Notes: generated from the letters alone by a model not told the origin. Positions 20,895-32,176 are shown, counted from the stretch's first letter. The stretch is DNA of 64,000 nt from Ophiobolus disseminans (GCA_010093685.1 MU006224.1:1-64000); one strand, 5' to 3'. Numbers and translations are program-made.

Positions 20895-23645
20895 ATGGCA
20901 CCTAAACGCGGTTCTGCTGACCCTTTAGCACCAAGAAAACGCGTTAAATCTACCCCTAGAGGCACTCAAAGTCAGCCCGTTGTTATCGAAGACTCCCAGC
21001 AGTCGCAGCGCCTCTCGCCGCGCCAAGTTCTCATTAAGTTGCGCCTATCTGACAATACTTTTGAGTCGCAATTACACAGCGCTGCGCCTGAAGCCGCGAT
21101 TGTTGCGCCCAGATAAGGACGCTAGCGAGGCCGCTATAGTTGAGGACGGTGCTGAGGACGGTGCTGAGGATAGTGGCTTTGACGCCCACCTTGAGGACAA
21201 CTTTAATAACATTAAGTGGAGTCGTTTGTCAGGTTATATAACGCCGCTGGCGTCGTCGCGGGCGAGGAGAAGCTGGGTATACCGCCACGGCTAGCGCGTT
21301 GCCCTGCTTAGGGACCCAGATCGCATCTTTTTTGTGTGTTGTTACTGCCATAAGCACCGGCACAAGGGCGGCATATATAAGGCGACGCGGTCGCTGACAT
21401 CAGCAGCGCGTCACTTAGAGGAGCGGAAGCATAGCCATGGACACCGAGCGCCTGGCAAAGCCGCCGTTGTCGGCCAAGGGAGCGTCCTGCGCTGTGTCCT
21501 TAAGGACGGCAAGATCACAGTTGCGCAGGCAACCGCTAACGAGCTCTCTAGCTTCAACACTACGCGCTTCAGGCTCGCCGCCGTCACCTGGCTTGTAGAC
21601 AGCAACTACCCACTCTCTGAATTCAAGAGACCTTCTTTCCGGACAATGCTAGCCATAGCTAACCTAGAGGCAGAGGCGGCGCTGTAGACGTCCTCTATGA
21701 GTGTGTCGCGCTACGTGCTGAGCCTGTACGACTACCTGAAGCTGCGCGTTGTTAAGGAGCTGTCGCAGGCGCTAAGCAAAATACACGTTAGTTTTAACGG
21801 CTGGACGACAAAGGGCGGGAAGCGTGGCTACCTAGGTATTGTTGTACACTACGTTAACGCACGTGGCAACCTCTAGGACCTTCCTATTGCGCTGCCCCAG
21901 CTTATAGGCGCTTACAGCGGCTAGAAGATGGCAGACGTCGTCCTTAAGACGCTAGATCTGTTCAGTATTAACGCGCCAACAGTAGGCTACTTCGTACTTG
22001 ACAACGCAAGTAACAACAACTTAGCCGTTGCAGCAATTAGTTAGAGGCTCGGCTTCAGCGCGTCTAATTGCCGCCACCGTTGCGGACCTCACACGCTCAA
22101 TCTCGTTGGCTAGAGGCTTCTCTAGGGCTAGGATAAGGACGCCTACGACAACGACAAGCGCGAGCTTGCTAACGAAACTGAGTTTATAGGCAAGTAGAGG
22201 CGCAATGGGCCGCTTGGCGTCCTGCTTAGCGTTATTAACTACATTAAAACACCACAACAGTACAAGCTTTTTAGTGGTTTTCAGACGCTTGCTCCCTGTA
22301 AGCTGCCTGCTGACGCGCTAGAGTAGGACCGCAAGGTGCTAGAGCCCGTTAAGCCTGTCGTCATGTAAGGGGTTGAACCTTAAAAAGGAAATAGGCACGA
22401 CTACATGCACCAGCCCCGGCCAAAAGGCAGGCACAAGTTGAATCAACGGTGTTCAACTTGCGTAGTCAATATTTATACAGCATGAAGACATGTAAGGCGT
22501 GACTGCGCCGCTCTCAAACCCACTAGTGGGTCCTGCATGGGTCTAACCCATCACACGTCACGCGCTAGAACTCGTATTACTCGTGCTTTAAGCGCGCTGT
22601 AAAGCTGCAATCTGCTATTAACGCCTACGCCAACTATTATATACGACAAGTGCGAGATAAGGACATGTACGCAGAGAGTCGCGGCAACAAGCTGCCTAAG
22701 GCGCCGTGGTAGATGCGATTAGATAGGCTTACAGCAGCTGACTAGGCGGTGGTTACTAAGTACTTAGACCTCCTAAAGCCGCTCAAGTCTGCTACAAAGC
22801 GTCTTGAGGGACGCAGTAAAAGCGGACGCTTTGGTGCTATTGCTGAGATTATTCTAGTCTTTAAGTATATACTCTCGTACTATAAGCAGCGCGTTAAAGT
22901 ATACAAGGCGGTGGACTACAACGCGCACGATGAGGCGCCTAAGGACTATCTTGCTATTAACTTACGTGCTGCGTGGGCTAAAATCAGCGAGTACTACGCT
23001 AAATTAGACAACTCGCCGGCGTACTATGCTGCTACTATACTCCATCCGTACTACAAAACGTACTGCGACACCGTCTGGAGCGATACACCTAAGTGGCTTG
23101 TCACTAACAACCGCAACTTCTGCGCCCTTTAGCAGCTATATAGCGCCTCGCCGCGCAAGGTGAGGCGCCCTAACGTCCTCACAAGCGACATAGACGACGC
23201 GATTAACAGCCTTATTAACCCTAGCGCCTCTATTAACAACAATAACACAGACGACGACGAGTTCGAGCGGTGGAAGCGCAGCGAGCCGCGCGCAGAGAAA
23301 GGTAGCAATTACGCAAACAACCCTATTAAACACTAGGTAGAGCTGTGCGATCGCTACCCTAACCTCAGCAAGCTCGCGCTTAACGTACTCTCTATCCTAG
23401 CCTTAAGCTATAAGTGTGAGCGCCTGTTTAGTGAGCTTGGCGACCTCCTTGAGCCGCGTTGCCGCGCTATTAAACCGCAACTTCTAGCGGCTATACAGTG
23501 CGTAAGACGGTGGCAAAGAGCTAGCTTAGGCAACGTTGAGGTCGCGGCTAAGTCGACAATAACGGACGACGAGATAGAGCTTTTGTACGACCTCAGCAGC
23601 TGGGGTAGTGACTATTATGAGACTCAACACCAAGAATTTTTGTAG
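20895..23645 (+). pseudogene. hAT transposase (inner element), stop-riddled
   Basis: ATG at 20895 (MAPKRGSADPLAPRKRVKS) starts a basic leader. A BED-like finger follows (FFVCCYCHKHRHKG...ARHLEERKH, about 21330-21435). Core blocks are VSFNGWTTKGGKRGYLGIVVHYV, GYFVLDNASNNNLAV (catalytic Asp) and RCGPHTLNL, and the C-terminal dimerisation block is about 23390-23480 (LALSYKCERLFSELGDLLEPRR). Most stops are TAG replacing Trp or Gln codons. A solo LTR interrupts at 22364-22555. The transposase would cut and paste the element; this copy cannot. Confidence 0.85.
22364..22555 (-). mobile_element. Solo LTR of TRIM family C (192 bp)
   Basis: Begins TGTAAGGGGTTGAACC and ends CTAACCCATCACA, with a perfect 5 bp target duplication CGTCA (22359-22363 and 22556-22560). 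Nearly identical to 38263-38454 and, inverted, to the two LTRs of the element at 45230-45747. It interrupts the inner hAT transposase. Few differences between copies suggest recent movement. Confidence 0.93.
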
Positions 23646-24079
23646 TATGAGCTATTAAGCTATCAAGTCAAGCATCAAGCAAGCCACCTATCTCAGCTTG
23701 ATTATGTAATTAAGTTAAGCTGCTCACTATCTTATCAAGCTCCACTCAAGCCAGCCCGCCGGCTTAACTTGACTTGCTTGTTGGAAAGTCTGCCACTCCT
23801 ACGTCCCTGCTGTTGCTGCTCACCTCAGCGAAGCTCAGTCGCTTATACACATATCCTTTGACAATTAGACGTCTACTAGCGGGCAGTTAGCGCTCACTGG
23901 AATCTGTGTTCACCACCTGGACAGCTCTGGCAAGCTAGTAGACTACTTGCTTGGTTTGCCTAAGCTCCACGGCGCGCATAGTGGCGATAATATAGCGTCA
24001 ATTGTGTCGGCAACAATGCAATTGTTTAGAGTAGACGCTAAAAAAATGGGCTTCTTTGTGCTCGATAATGCATACAACA

Positions 24080-24833
24080 TGTAAGAGGTTAGACCTCTGC
24101 TATCCTTAGTGGAGTCACTTCGGTTCAATGGAAGCGCATGGAACATCATGTAATGTCCTAGAACGTCATGGAATGTCCTGGAATGTCATGGAATGTCCTG
24201 GAACATCATGGAATGTCTAGGAACTAGCTAGAACAAGATATGTTCTTCTAACAGCTGACAAATGCTGATGTATGTAGAAACTTCCATGTGGAACTACAAA
24301 AAGGCCGACCTTCTTGCAGTTGTAGCATGAAGGTTGATATAGCTGATAGTCTGACACACCCCCTCAGTTCTGGCAATAGATAGAACTGAACAGTGACATG
24401 TATGTAAATGTCGATATAGGCGGAAGTGTCGATAGTGTCAATATAGATGGGCTTGATTATGACGCATGCAATAGCGGCTTAGCGTTTATAGGCATCGGTG
24501 GACCATGGTAGCTTTCTGGCTCTGCAATGGCACTAGCTCCTCCCCTAGCCCTGCTCTCTTGGCATCTCGCTTGTGGTCACCCACCCCACGTTTTATTCCA
24601 ATTTGTTGTTGCTGCAGCAGACTTGACGGATTTCCGGGCTCATAACTGTGGAACTACACAAAGGCCGACCTTCTTGCAGTCGTAGCATGAAGGTTGATAT
24701 AGCTGATAGTCTGACATTCCAGAAGCCAGCAGTCTGCTATAAAGTCAGCCTGCTCTCTGGCTCTAGATAGACTCCATCGAATTCATCTCTGTTCAACCTA
24801 GCCTTCCTGCTGTCTTCAGCCTGGCCCCTTACA
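24080..24833 (+). mobile_element. Solo gypsy LTR (inverted copy) carrying a TRIM
   Basis: Reads TGTAAGAGGTTAGACC to GGCCCCTTACA, the reverse complement of the gypsy LTR. The perfect target duplication CAACA (24075-24079 and 24834-24838) marks insertion into the hAT transposase next to its catalytic Asp codon. It contains 20 bp tandem units (GGAATGTCATGGAATGTCCT type, 24150-24225) and a 430 bp TRIM at 24287-24716. Without the TRIM it is about 319 bp. Confidence 0.9.
24287..24716 (-). mobile_element. TRIM: 430 bp miniature LTR retrotransposon
   Basis: Two 70 bp direct repeats (24287-24356 and 24647-24716; two differences) begin TGTGGAACTACA and end GATAGTCTGACA. A perfect 5 bp target duplication TTCCA flanks the element. 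The 290 bp interior encodes nothing. On the minus strand a polypurine tract (CTGAGGGGGTG) precedes one repeat. The sequence following the other is GTTATGAGCCCGG, complementary to the anticodon loop and stem of initiator Met tRNA (GGGCTCATAAC), the primer type used by copia-class elements with a half-tRNA. Only two changes between repeats and no visible RIP indicate a young insertion. Confidence 0.85.
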
Positions 24834-26624
24834 CAACAACGACACGGCGGTAGCAGCTTTGGCAAAAGAGTATGGCTTTGAAGCTACCCATCAGCGGCTG
24901 CGCTGTTGCTGTCATATACTCAACCTAGGCGCCCAAGTAGTAATATAGGGCAAAGACCGCAACGCTTATGAGAACGCTGCTAGCAACATAGACGTAAGTT
25001 AGCAATCTTCTCTATCTGCTTCTCAAAGTTCCTCAACGTTCCTAGACGTTCCTCGACGTTCCTTAGCACTCTTTGACGCTCCGCCAGCTCTGCCCTCCCT
25101 ACTAGATATTGGTTTTCTCCTATTGTAGCTTCAGCTTTACCATTTAGCTGACAACAACAGGCTGAGGAGGCTTTCATGGCTGAGTGGCGACAGTACGGCC
25201 CAATAGGTGTCCTCTTCGATGTAATCGCCTCGATTTGCACACCGCAGACCCGTCAACTACTCGAGCAGCTTCAACGCAATGAGGCAGTAGCACTGGGTAT
25301 CAAGCCTACGATCCGTCAGCTTGTTAAGCCTGTTAAGACGCGCTGGAGCAGTTATTACAATACCTTTGTGCGCGCAATTGAGCTCCACGGTCCTCTGGAT
25401 AGTTACATCGAACAAAAGCTGCGAGAGTACAGCGCGTCAATTACGACAACAAGGCGGCAACAAAGTCGCGATCCAGCGGTTGCTGTCATCCCCCCGCGGT
25501 TGTATATACAAGAAAAAGGTCTAAGCGGGCAAGATTAGGCAACAATTAGTGAGTATATTAAGCTCCTTGAGCCCTTTGCTGAAGCAACGCAACTGCTTGA
25601 AGGTAGAGGCAAGCACGGTCGCTATGGTGCAATATAGGAGGTGTTGATTACTTTTGAGTGGCTACTTAACCAGCTTGAAGCGCTCAAAGATCGCCTCATG
25701 GAGGTTGATTATAACAACCTAGACGCTCCTGAAGACCACCTTGTCACAAACTTCAACCTCACGCACGCAAAGCTATGTGCGTACTACGCAAAGTTTGACA
25801 ATGCGCCTGTCTATTACGCCGCTACAATCCTCTATCCGCACTATAAACACCACCTTGAGGCTCTTTAGAAGGTGCCTGATACCTACAACAGCGTACAAGA
25901 CGGGCCACACTACCGCAACCGCTGGCTAGTTAACAACCACCGAGCCTTCTTACGGATGTAGCAAGACCGTAAGGACGTAGCGACTGTTGCTGCTAGTGCT
26001 CCTTTGCCGCCAGCAAAACGCCCGCGTGCTGGGCTGTCAGCGTCTCGATCAGCTTTTCTGCACTCGTCAATAGAGCTAGCTGTACAACAGGTGGAGCACA
26101 ACCTTAAGGAGGATGAGTACGAGGCCTGAAAATGGCAGCCTACGCTCCTAGAGGACCATCAGCTTGCAATAGATCCTATCCGCTACTGGCAGTTGCAGGC
26201 ATCGCAATATCCACAACTCTCTAAGCTTGCGATTGACTTTATGACAATCCCAGCCGCTGCAGCAGATTGTGAGCGTACTTTCAGCGAGCTTAGTGACCTG
26301 TTAGGCACCCGGAGACTACATATGAAGCCTGAGCTACTTACAGCGTTGCAGAGCATAAAGAGTTGGAAGGCTATTGGGATAAAACCAGCAGTAACAACCT
26401 CATATCATGGGCCTATTCAAGCGCTTACAGACGACGAGATCGACAAAATACTGGCAGAGCTAGGTCAGTTTGAACTCAGATGACTCAATCTTATCCAGAT
26501 CAATCAGATCAGATTTCACAACTTTAGTCTTGGCAAACAGATCAATCAGATTAGGTCTTAAGATAGCTTCAGATAGATCGATTTCAAGCCCCTCATCCGA
26601 TTGATCGGACTGATAGCAAGTCTG

Positions 26625-27951
26625 CCTGCGACAGCCGCAGCACATACTTGCGCACCTCGTGCACCGTAGCAGCGCTCTCTCTTCCCTCCTCGCGCAAGAC
26701 GATCCTCCAGAGCCTCCTGGCCGCCTGTTTCTGCCTGTCGTGCCAGGGGAAGAGGCGAGCGATGCCCACGAGCGCCTGCACTGGAGGCTTCTTCTGGTGC
26801 CGCTGCTGCTGCCGCCGCCGCCGCTGCTGCTGTTCCTCCTCTTCCGTCTCATCTGCCTCGTCCGCCTCTTCTGCAGCAACCAGCCGGACGCAGTAGCATA
26901 GAAGGCGCGCCCAGAGCCTGGCTGCACGCTGCTGGCTGCTCTTGTTCTGCATTCTGCCCAGCGGCCGTGCGTCTGGCTCGCTCAGCTTCGCGCTCCGCAG
27001 CCAGCGCAGCGTCTCTATCGAGAGCGTGTCGAGCCCACGTACAGCCTGCTCTACTACTTCCTCCACCGCCTGCCTAACCTGCCTCAGCGCTGGCTTGTTG
27101 TTGCTAGGCGGCCGGACGGCGTAGGCGAGCAGCTTCCAGTCTGGGTAGGCCTGCAGGTGCTCGTCCCATTGCGTCCGCTTGATCCAGCCAGTGCGGTCCT
27201 TAGGCGATGCCTCCTCAGCCATGCGATCAATCGCCTCGCTGTCCTGGCGCTTGACGGCTTCTAGGGTAGAGGAGAGGAGAGCAAGCCTCTGCTTGTAGTC
27301 AGCCTGCCGCCCTGGCTCTTGCTGCTCATCGCCCTGCTGCTGCTTGCCCTGCTGCTTGCCCTGCTGCTTGCCCTGCTGCTTGCCCTGCTGCTTGCCCTGC
27401 TGCTGCTGCTCGCCCTGCTCTTCCTCCTGCACGATAAAGTAGCGGACATAGCGGCGCTCGCGGAAGAAGGTCTGTACCTTGACTGGCTGCCAGAGCTGCG
27501 CTGCGTGCTCTTTGTACGAGGTAGCTGCAGAGGACGACTAGCGCGTCAGCTTTATGCTGTGCTGCTGGTTAACGTGCTGCTGCATCTTTGCGCGACTTGT
27601 GCTGATGAAGCTGCAGGCTGCGCTGCTGCTGCTGCTACTGCTGCTGCTGCTACCGCTGCCACTGCCACTTGTACAGCAGCAGAGGAACGCGTCCTGCGCC
27701 GGCCCGAGCGCGTCGATAGGGCTGCTGTAGGGCGCTGGCTGAGCTACCTCTTCTGGCGCAAGGAGCGCAAGATCCTTATACGAGGCGAGCGACGCTCTGC
27801 GCTCTGCTGCACGCATATTGTGGTGTCGCTCAAGGTACTTGTTGAGGCCATAGACAGCACAGCGATGCTCGCGGCATAGGAGCACGCTGTAGGCTGGATA
27901 TCGCGTAAAAATAGCGGTAGTACCTTCTCTTTCTTCTCTGCTACCTTGCAT
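26625..27951 (-). pseudogene. OrsD/helicase-type subtelomeric gene copy 2, 3' truncated
   Basis: ATG at 27951 gives MQGSREEREG, then AIFTRYPAYSVLLCREHRCAVYGLNKYLERHH, RRASLASYKDLALL, PAPYSSPIDALGPAQDAFLCC, a second Cys-His block (CSFISTSRAKMQQHVNQQH), FFRERRYVRYFIV, a Gln/Lys repeat tract, and a helical region ending near KYVLRLSQADL. This matches the fungal OrsD-type (DUF3505) double C2H2 module that precedes helicase-like regions in subtelomeric proteins. One TGG-to-TAG stop (27538-27540) interrupts. The hAT element replaces everything after 26625, so any helicase domain is lost. Family assignment is from recalled consensus. Confidence 0.6.
27335..27420. repeat. 15 bp tandem repeat (CTGCTTGCCCTGCTG) in coding sequence
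   Basis: About five units encode repeated GKQQ(GKQQ) residues on the minus strand within the OrsD-type gene. Units are near-perfect, suggesting slippage-driven length change. Confidence 0.8.
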
Positions 27952-28090
27952 ATTGCTCTCTATTGCGTGTATAGCGTGTATGGCGTATATAGGCGTGTGC
28001 GCTGGGCGTGAAGAGTAGGTAGAGCGATCGCGCAAGTTCGCAACTATGGGGGTTGGTGTTCTCAACTATGGGACGGCGCTAGGCGCTGCA

Positions 28091-28135
28091 GCCAATCAGC
28101 GATCGCTCAACTATGGGACACGTCCCATAGTTGAG
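28091..28135. promoter_or_regulatory. CCAAT box and perfect 14 bp dyad upstream of OrsD-type gene
   Basis: GCAGCCAATCAGC (about 28088-28100) is followed by arms CTCAACTATGGGAC and GTCCCATAGTTGAG separated by 2 bp (28106-28135). A third half-site lies at 28063-28076. The arrangement is conserved at 6241-6313. It could bind a dimeric regulator or be a relic of a mobile element end. Confidence 0.5.
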
Positions 28136-28304
28136 GGTGTTCATATGGAGAGAGTGTTTTCTTCCTCTGCCTTTACCGGCCTCAACAATTTGCAGCCCAG
28201 TATCATGCGGAATAGTGGAGACTTCAAGCTTCTAGATACCATTCCAAGTTTTTTAGATACCCGGAGATATCATACACAGTAGTCCAGGTCCGTTCCCTTC
28301 CTAT

Positions 28305-29957
28305 TCACTCTGCTGCCTTGGACACGTGAACCTTCAACCCGCTTGAATCCTCCGTCCCGATGATAAACTGGTCCGATACACATACAACATCCTTTGGACC
28401 TGCACCCTCAAGAGTGAAGTCGAAGCGTTGGACAAGCGTAGCCACAGTCATGTACAGCTCAGCCCATGCGAGCCTACCATTTGAGTTAGCATGTTCATAG
28501 TACGTCGGAACGCAACCATCAAGATTGTTAAGCACTAGAGGACTTACTGCATTCCAAGACAAATTCTTGTTCCCCTGGAGAACGGCGCATATGTTCTGTC
28601 GGCCTTCCTCCGCGTCTCCGCATGCATCCACCTCTCAGGATCAAAGACTTGGGGCTCGGGATAAATATTCTCGTCCATGTGCATGAGAATTGTCGTCATG
28701 CCTACGGGTGTTCCAGCAGGTATAGTCCATGTGTCATACACCAACGATCTATCGGGCGCGATCCGAGCCAGTCGCGTTGCGAGACCTGGGCTTAATCGAA
28801 GCCCTTCCATAAGGATCGATGTGAGATATGGCAACTGTTCTAACGTCTTCAGTGGAAGTCCTTGCTTTACTCCGGCATTCTCTGCTGCATCTAACAACTC
28901 GGCTCTCAAGCAATGCAGCATTGATGGGTCGCTGTATACGTAGTAAAGGACCAAACGCAACGTCTGAGCCGTCGTCTCCAATGCGGCGCCTAGAACCGTG
29001 CTGACCTCGTCGTTTATACGGTCGAAAGACTTCTCTTCCGGAGATAGATTTGATTGGAGTATGCTATGCACGAGTGTAGGTGCAGAACCTTCTGAACTTG
29101 GTTGCGCAGATTTGGAAGACATGATGTCCCGTGTGGTTTGCATGACGTCCTGTCAACCTGTTAGAACAACTCGGATGAGTCACGCATCTATTTCGTACCT
29201 TGAGGAATGCGAAAAATGCTTTAGCCCCATCATCACCTATCTTCTCCACAACTGGTATTGGCAGAGACTTGAGAGTAGGACCAAGAAAGCGAATATGCTT
29301 AGTAATACGCCACATAGCTCCAGAGCTTTGGAGAACATTGGTCATGTTCACGTTGAAGTCTTGTCGATCGAGATTGTTGTAGCTTTTCCCGATGATATAT
29401 TCCGTAGCAACATCCCCAGTGAATGCACTGATCACAGTCCCTAGGTTGAGGGTATCATTAGATTTCTCAAAGTCCAGAATACGGTCGCATAACTTGTTGA
29501 GATGAGTTTGGATGATACCTTGTCGACTAGATACTGTGGCTTTGGAGAAGAATGCGTTCAAAGGGGCGCGACGCCGTTTGTGGAGGTCGTGGTCGATGGT
29601 ACATATACTCGAGTATTTAGCTGAAAACGCGTCATAGCTCCAGGCGTATTTGTTCCATTGACCCTCCTGGCAATAGAGCTTTTCGAAAAAGGTTGAATCG
29701 CTCACATGAAGCTCATGCGGGCTGATTCGTACGATCGGACCGTACTCTTTGTGAATATCAGCAATTTTGAATGTGAATTTGCCGTTTTGCGCAACGTCGT
29801 AGTATGCTTCGTAGAGACGTGTGACTGCCGCAAGTTTTGGGCCAGGGAAACGCGCTAAGGGGTGGAAATATAGTCGGTACAAAGCTGTACTGAGAATATA
29901 TATGAGAAATGTGAGTAATAGGGGAGCTATAAGCGAGGTGATCTTTATGTTCTCCAT
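28305..29957 (-). CDS. Cytochrome P450 monooxygenase (three exons)
   Basis: Exons 29957-29199, 29149-28548 and 28473-28305 give about 509 residues, the usual length. Introns are 29198-29150 (GTACGA...ACAG) and 28547-28474 (GTAAGT, CTAAC branch, GTAG); frames join cleanly. An N-terminal membrane anchor (SLIAPLLLTFLIYILSTALYRLYFHPL) is followed by the proline hinge FPGPKLAAVTRLYE. The I-helix oxygen groove is GAALETTAQT (usual AGxxTT, here with Leu-Glu), the K-helix ExxR is EGLR, the PERF-like motif is FDPERW, and the haem-binding loop is FSRGTRICLG with the axial Cys. It would be ER-bound and use a P450 reductase. Substrate cannot be told; the family is typical of secondary metabolism or detoxification. 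No cluster partner genes are present. MENIKIT was chosen as start because the anchor follows directly. Confidence 0.92.
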
Positions 29958-30268
29958 GGTTGCGTTGTGATAATCTGATGCCACTGCGAAAGACTTTGGG
30001 TTATGTGAAGGAAGCAAAATGACTATTAGCTTGACGTTTGGGGTTAGATAATCTCGCGATCAAGCACAGAGAAGCTTCGGTTGCCGGAGGGGAACGAAAA
30101 CGGACGCATCAAAGTTGCAGCGGCGCTGGAAGGCGTGCGGCGCAGATGCGGGGCCCACACCCGAGCGACTGTTACCTACCCTCCACCTGCGTACAACACC
30201 AACTCTGCGGTGTAATCCCCGAGATAATGCGCTCAAGTGGCGCAAATAATTTCTTACGTTAAGCTAAT
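29958..30268. other. Intergenic, upstream of P450
   Basis: No gene is seen. It presumably contains the P450 promoter; I see no clear TATA or binding site. Confidence 0.4.
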
Positions 30269-31413
30269 GAAGAGGACGTCTTCGTCAGCTTATCTCCAAA
30301 CGGCTGGACCAATTTACAGCTTGGTTTGGCGTGGTTGAAGCTCTTTAACAAGTGGACAAAAGCAAAAGCTTGAACTCATGGCGATTACTCATTATAGATG
30401 GCCACAGCAGCCATATCTCTATGCAATTTTTGGACTACGCAGTTCAAAATTGTATAGCCATTATGAAGTTTCTATCTCATGCAACTCACAGCCTTCAGCC
30501 ACTTGATGTGGGGATTTTCAGCCCACTTTTAACTGCCTATTCGTCTGAACTTTGTCAGCAACAACAACGCTCTCAGGGGCTTTTACTAGTCAAAAAGCCA
30601 GATTTCTATAGCTTATTCAAGCGAGCTTGGGCCTCTGCAGCGTCTAAATCCAACGTCCTAGCTGCTTTTAAAGCAACTGGTATATGGCCACAAGATCGGA
30701 TATTTGTACTTGAAAAGTTCAAGGCAAGAACACCACCCAATCAGACTGAGCCAGTAGACGCCTCTTACCTCTCACCAGCCGACTAGAGGCGTACAGAGCA
30801 GTTATTGGAGCAGCTAGTCGTTGATCAGACTGATAAGCAGTTCAAGAAGCTTAAGAGAGCAATTCACCGCGCTAGCACTGAAACTAAGCTTCTGCAGCAC
30901 AAAAACATGGGGCTAGTTGCATCTCTTGATACTTATAATAAGCGTACAAACTATGGTCGACGTCTGCTTGTTGGAGGCAGCAAAAAGCAGCAGACTGATG
31001 CTGGGTGGTACTCACCAAGGCGGCTTGAGAAAGAGAGACGTGAAATAGCCATAAAAGATGATGCAAAAGTAGCCCAAAAGGCGGCAAATCACAGCAAACG
31101 AGAGCTTCAAAAAGCTAAGAAAGCACTTGATTAAAAGCACCAAGCAGAGAGGCAAGAGACTGCTAAGAAGCAGCGTGAGGTGAAGGAGGCTCAGAAGGCT
31201 GAGAGAGCAGCTGAAAACCAACGCCAAAAAGAGGAGAGAGACCGCCAAAAAGCTCTACAAACTACCTCAACAAGTAAGCGCAAAGCTTCAAAAGCACTAA
31301 CTAAGCCCAAAAAGAAGCAGAAACGTAGTGTGGGTGGTGCAGTGGGCGGTCCAGTGCATGGTACAGTTGAACGGGCTGCTACACACCTCTACCACCACGC
31401 CAAACCCGATTAG
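30269..31413 (+). pseudogene. pogo-type DDE transposase, 3' part
   Basis: SPNGWTNLQLGLAWLKLF leads to LLIIDGHSSHISMQFLDYAVQNCI (second catalytic Asp), THSLQPLDVGIFSPLL, FYSLFKRAWASA and AAFKATGIWPQ, the diagnostic end of DDE_1 (pogo/Tigger) transposases. A Lys/Glu/Gln-rich coiled tail and a basic end (KRKASKALTKPKKKQKR) follow. Stops at 30784 and 31132 break it, and the 5' half with the HTH and first Asp is missing. It is less RIP-mutated than the other pogo copies and is a different subfamily. Confidence 0.85.
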
Positions 31414-32176
31414 GCCGCAATGTCAACAAACCATCAAGATTCAGGTAGTACAAATTGTTTGCAAGGCTCTATTTACTAGTACTCCAAAATTATATCTGTA
31501 TACAGCGTTGTGGTGCGGCTCAATAACCTCATTTGTGTGGGTAGGCAGATGTGGTGTTCTTGTGCGCACGGTGTCCGTGTGCGCGAAGTGTCCCTTGGCG
31601 TTATGCCAGATACACTAAGCTGTGGCGTTATTCTCGATCATTCCACCAGGCCACGTGCTGTCTATTTCTACACACACGGCGTACGCTCGCTGTTGCGAAG
31701 GGTGGCACATCGCTATTCCATGCCTATTGCCACGTTCGCAAATCATCATAGATACACCTAGCTAGGCAGAGAAGTGTCAAAAGAATCAAAAGCTTAAAAC
31801 CAGCAATGGCCTTCGTAGAAGAAACTTCAAGAAAGAGAAACTGTTCGCAGGTGCCAAGCCAGTGAGGGCTTAGCTCCACTCAGGTTGGACTAGCGTCATT
31901 CTGCTCTTCCCTTTGAGCCTCGTAGCCTCACAATCCATCACTCAGTTCGCCCACTCTTCCCTCTCAGTCCATCAGAAACCCTTCTTACTAATAATTGATC
32001 TTGGGCGACCTGTCTGATTGAAGTATACATCCATATTAGCCCTTCAACATCGCACGCTTATCATCCATAACAAACAGGCCGATCAAGTCTCAGGGAATGC
32101 TGCGCGCGCGCCTTTCGCAGACCACCCGTCCTCGACTCAAGTCTTGAGAGATTGAAACGCGTGACGTAACATGACG
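31414..32176. other. Intergenic, no gene seen
   Basis: Probably the end of the pogo remnant (to about 31600) and then the downstream region of the HeLo gene. No inverted terminus matching the left side was found. Confidence 0.4.

Larger units (their letters stand above)
16348..23792 (+). mobile_element. hAT transposon (inner, 7.4 kb) inserted in the outer hAT transposase
   Basis: Terminal inverted repeats begin CAGACTTTCCAACAAGC (17 bp perfect, similarity extending further), with subterminal AAGCTTGA/TCAAGCT motifs. A perfect 8 bp target duplication CCACTCCT lies at 16340-16347 and 23793-23800, diagnostic of hAT. Net of two pogo elements and a solo LTR the element is about 3 kb. Its transposase is at 20895-23645. 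Confidence 0.93.
23801..26483 (+). pseudogene. hAT transposase, C-terminal half (outer element)
   Basis: Continues the protein interrupted at 16347. Blocks are HISFD, TSGQLALTGICVHHLD, FFVLDNAYN (catalytic Asp; the gypsy LTR inserted here at 24080), NNDTAVAALAKEYGF, RLRCCCHILNLGA, a helical insertion with KTRWSSYYN, and the dimerisation block AIDFMTIPAAAADCERTFSELSDL ending at 26483. Stops are few (for example 25537 and 25867), so this copy decayed less than others. Confidence 0.88.
14782..26624 (+). mobile_element. hAT transposon (outer host of nested insertions)
   Basis: Terminal inverted repeats begin CAGACTTGCTATCA at 14782, matched in reverse at 26624. Subterminal regions at both ends are dense in ATCAGAT/ATCTGAT motifs, as hAT elements often are. 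The span is 11.8 kb, but removing the solo LTR at 15120, the 7.4 kb hAT at 16348 and the 754 bp LTR at 24080 leaves about 3.4 kb, a normal hAT size. No 8 bp target duplication is visible (TTTGGGTG versus CCTGCGAC), and the flanks are unrelated gene fragments, so a rearrangement after insertion is likely. Confidence 0.85.

Noticed and set aside
14774..26632. 8 bp target duplication for the outer hAT
   Set aside because: TTTGGGTG and CCTGCGAC do not match, and the flanks belong to different genes.
27319..27879. Leucine-rich plus-strand frame of 186 codons
   Set aside because: It is the shadow of the Gln/Lys repeat in the minus-strand OrsD-type gene; the minus strand has recognisable Cys-His motifs.
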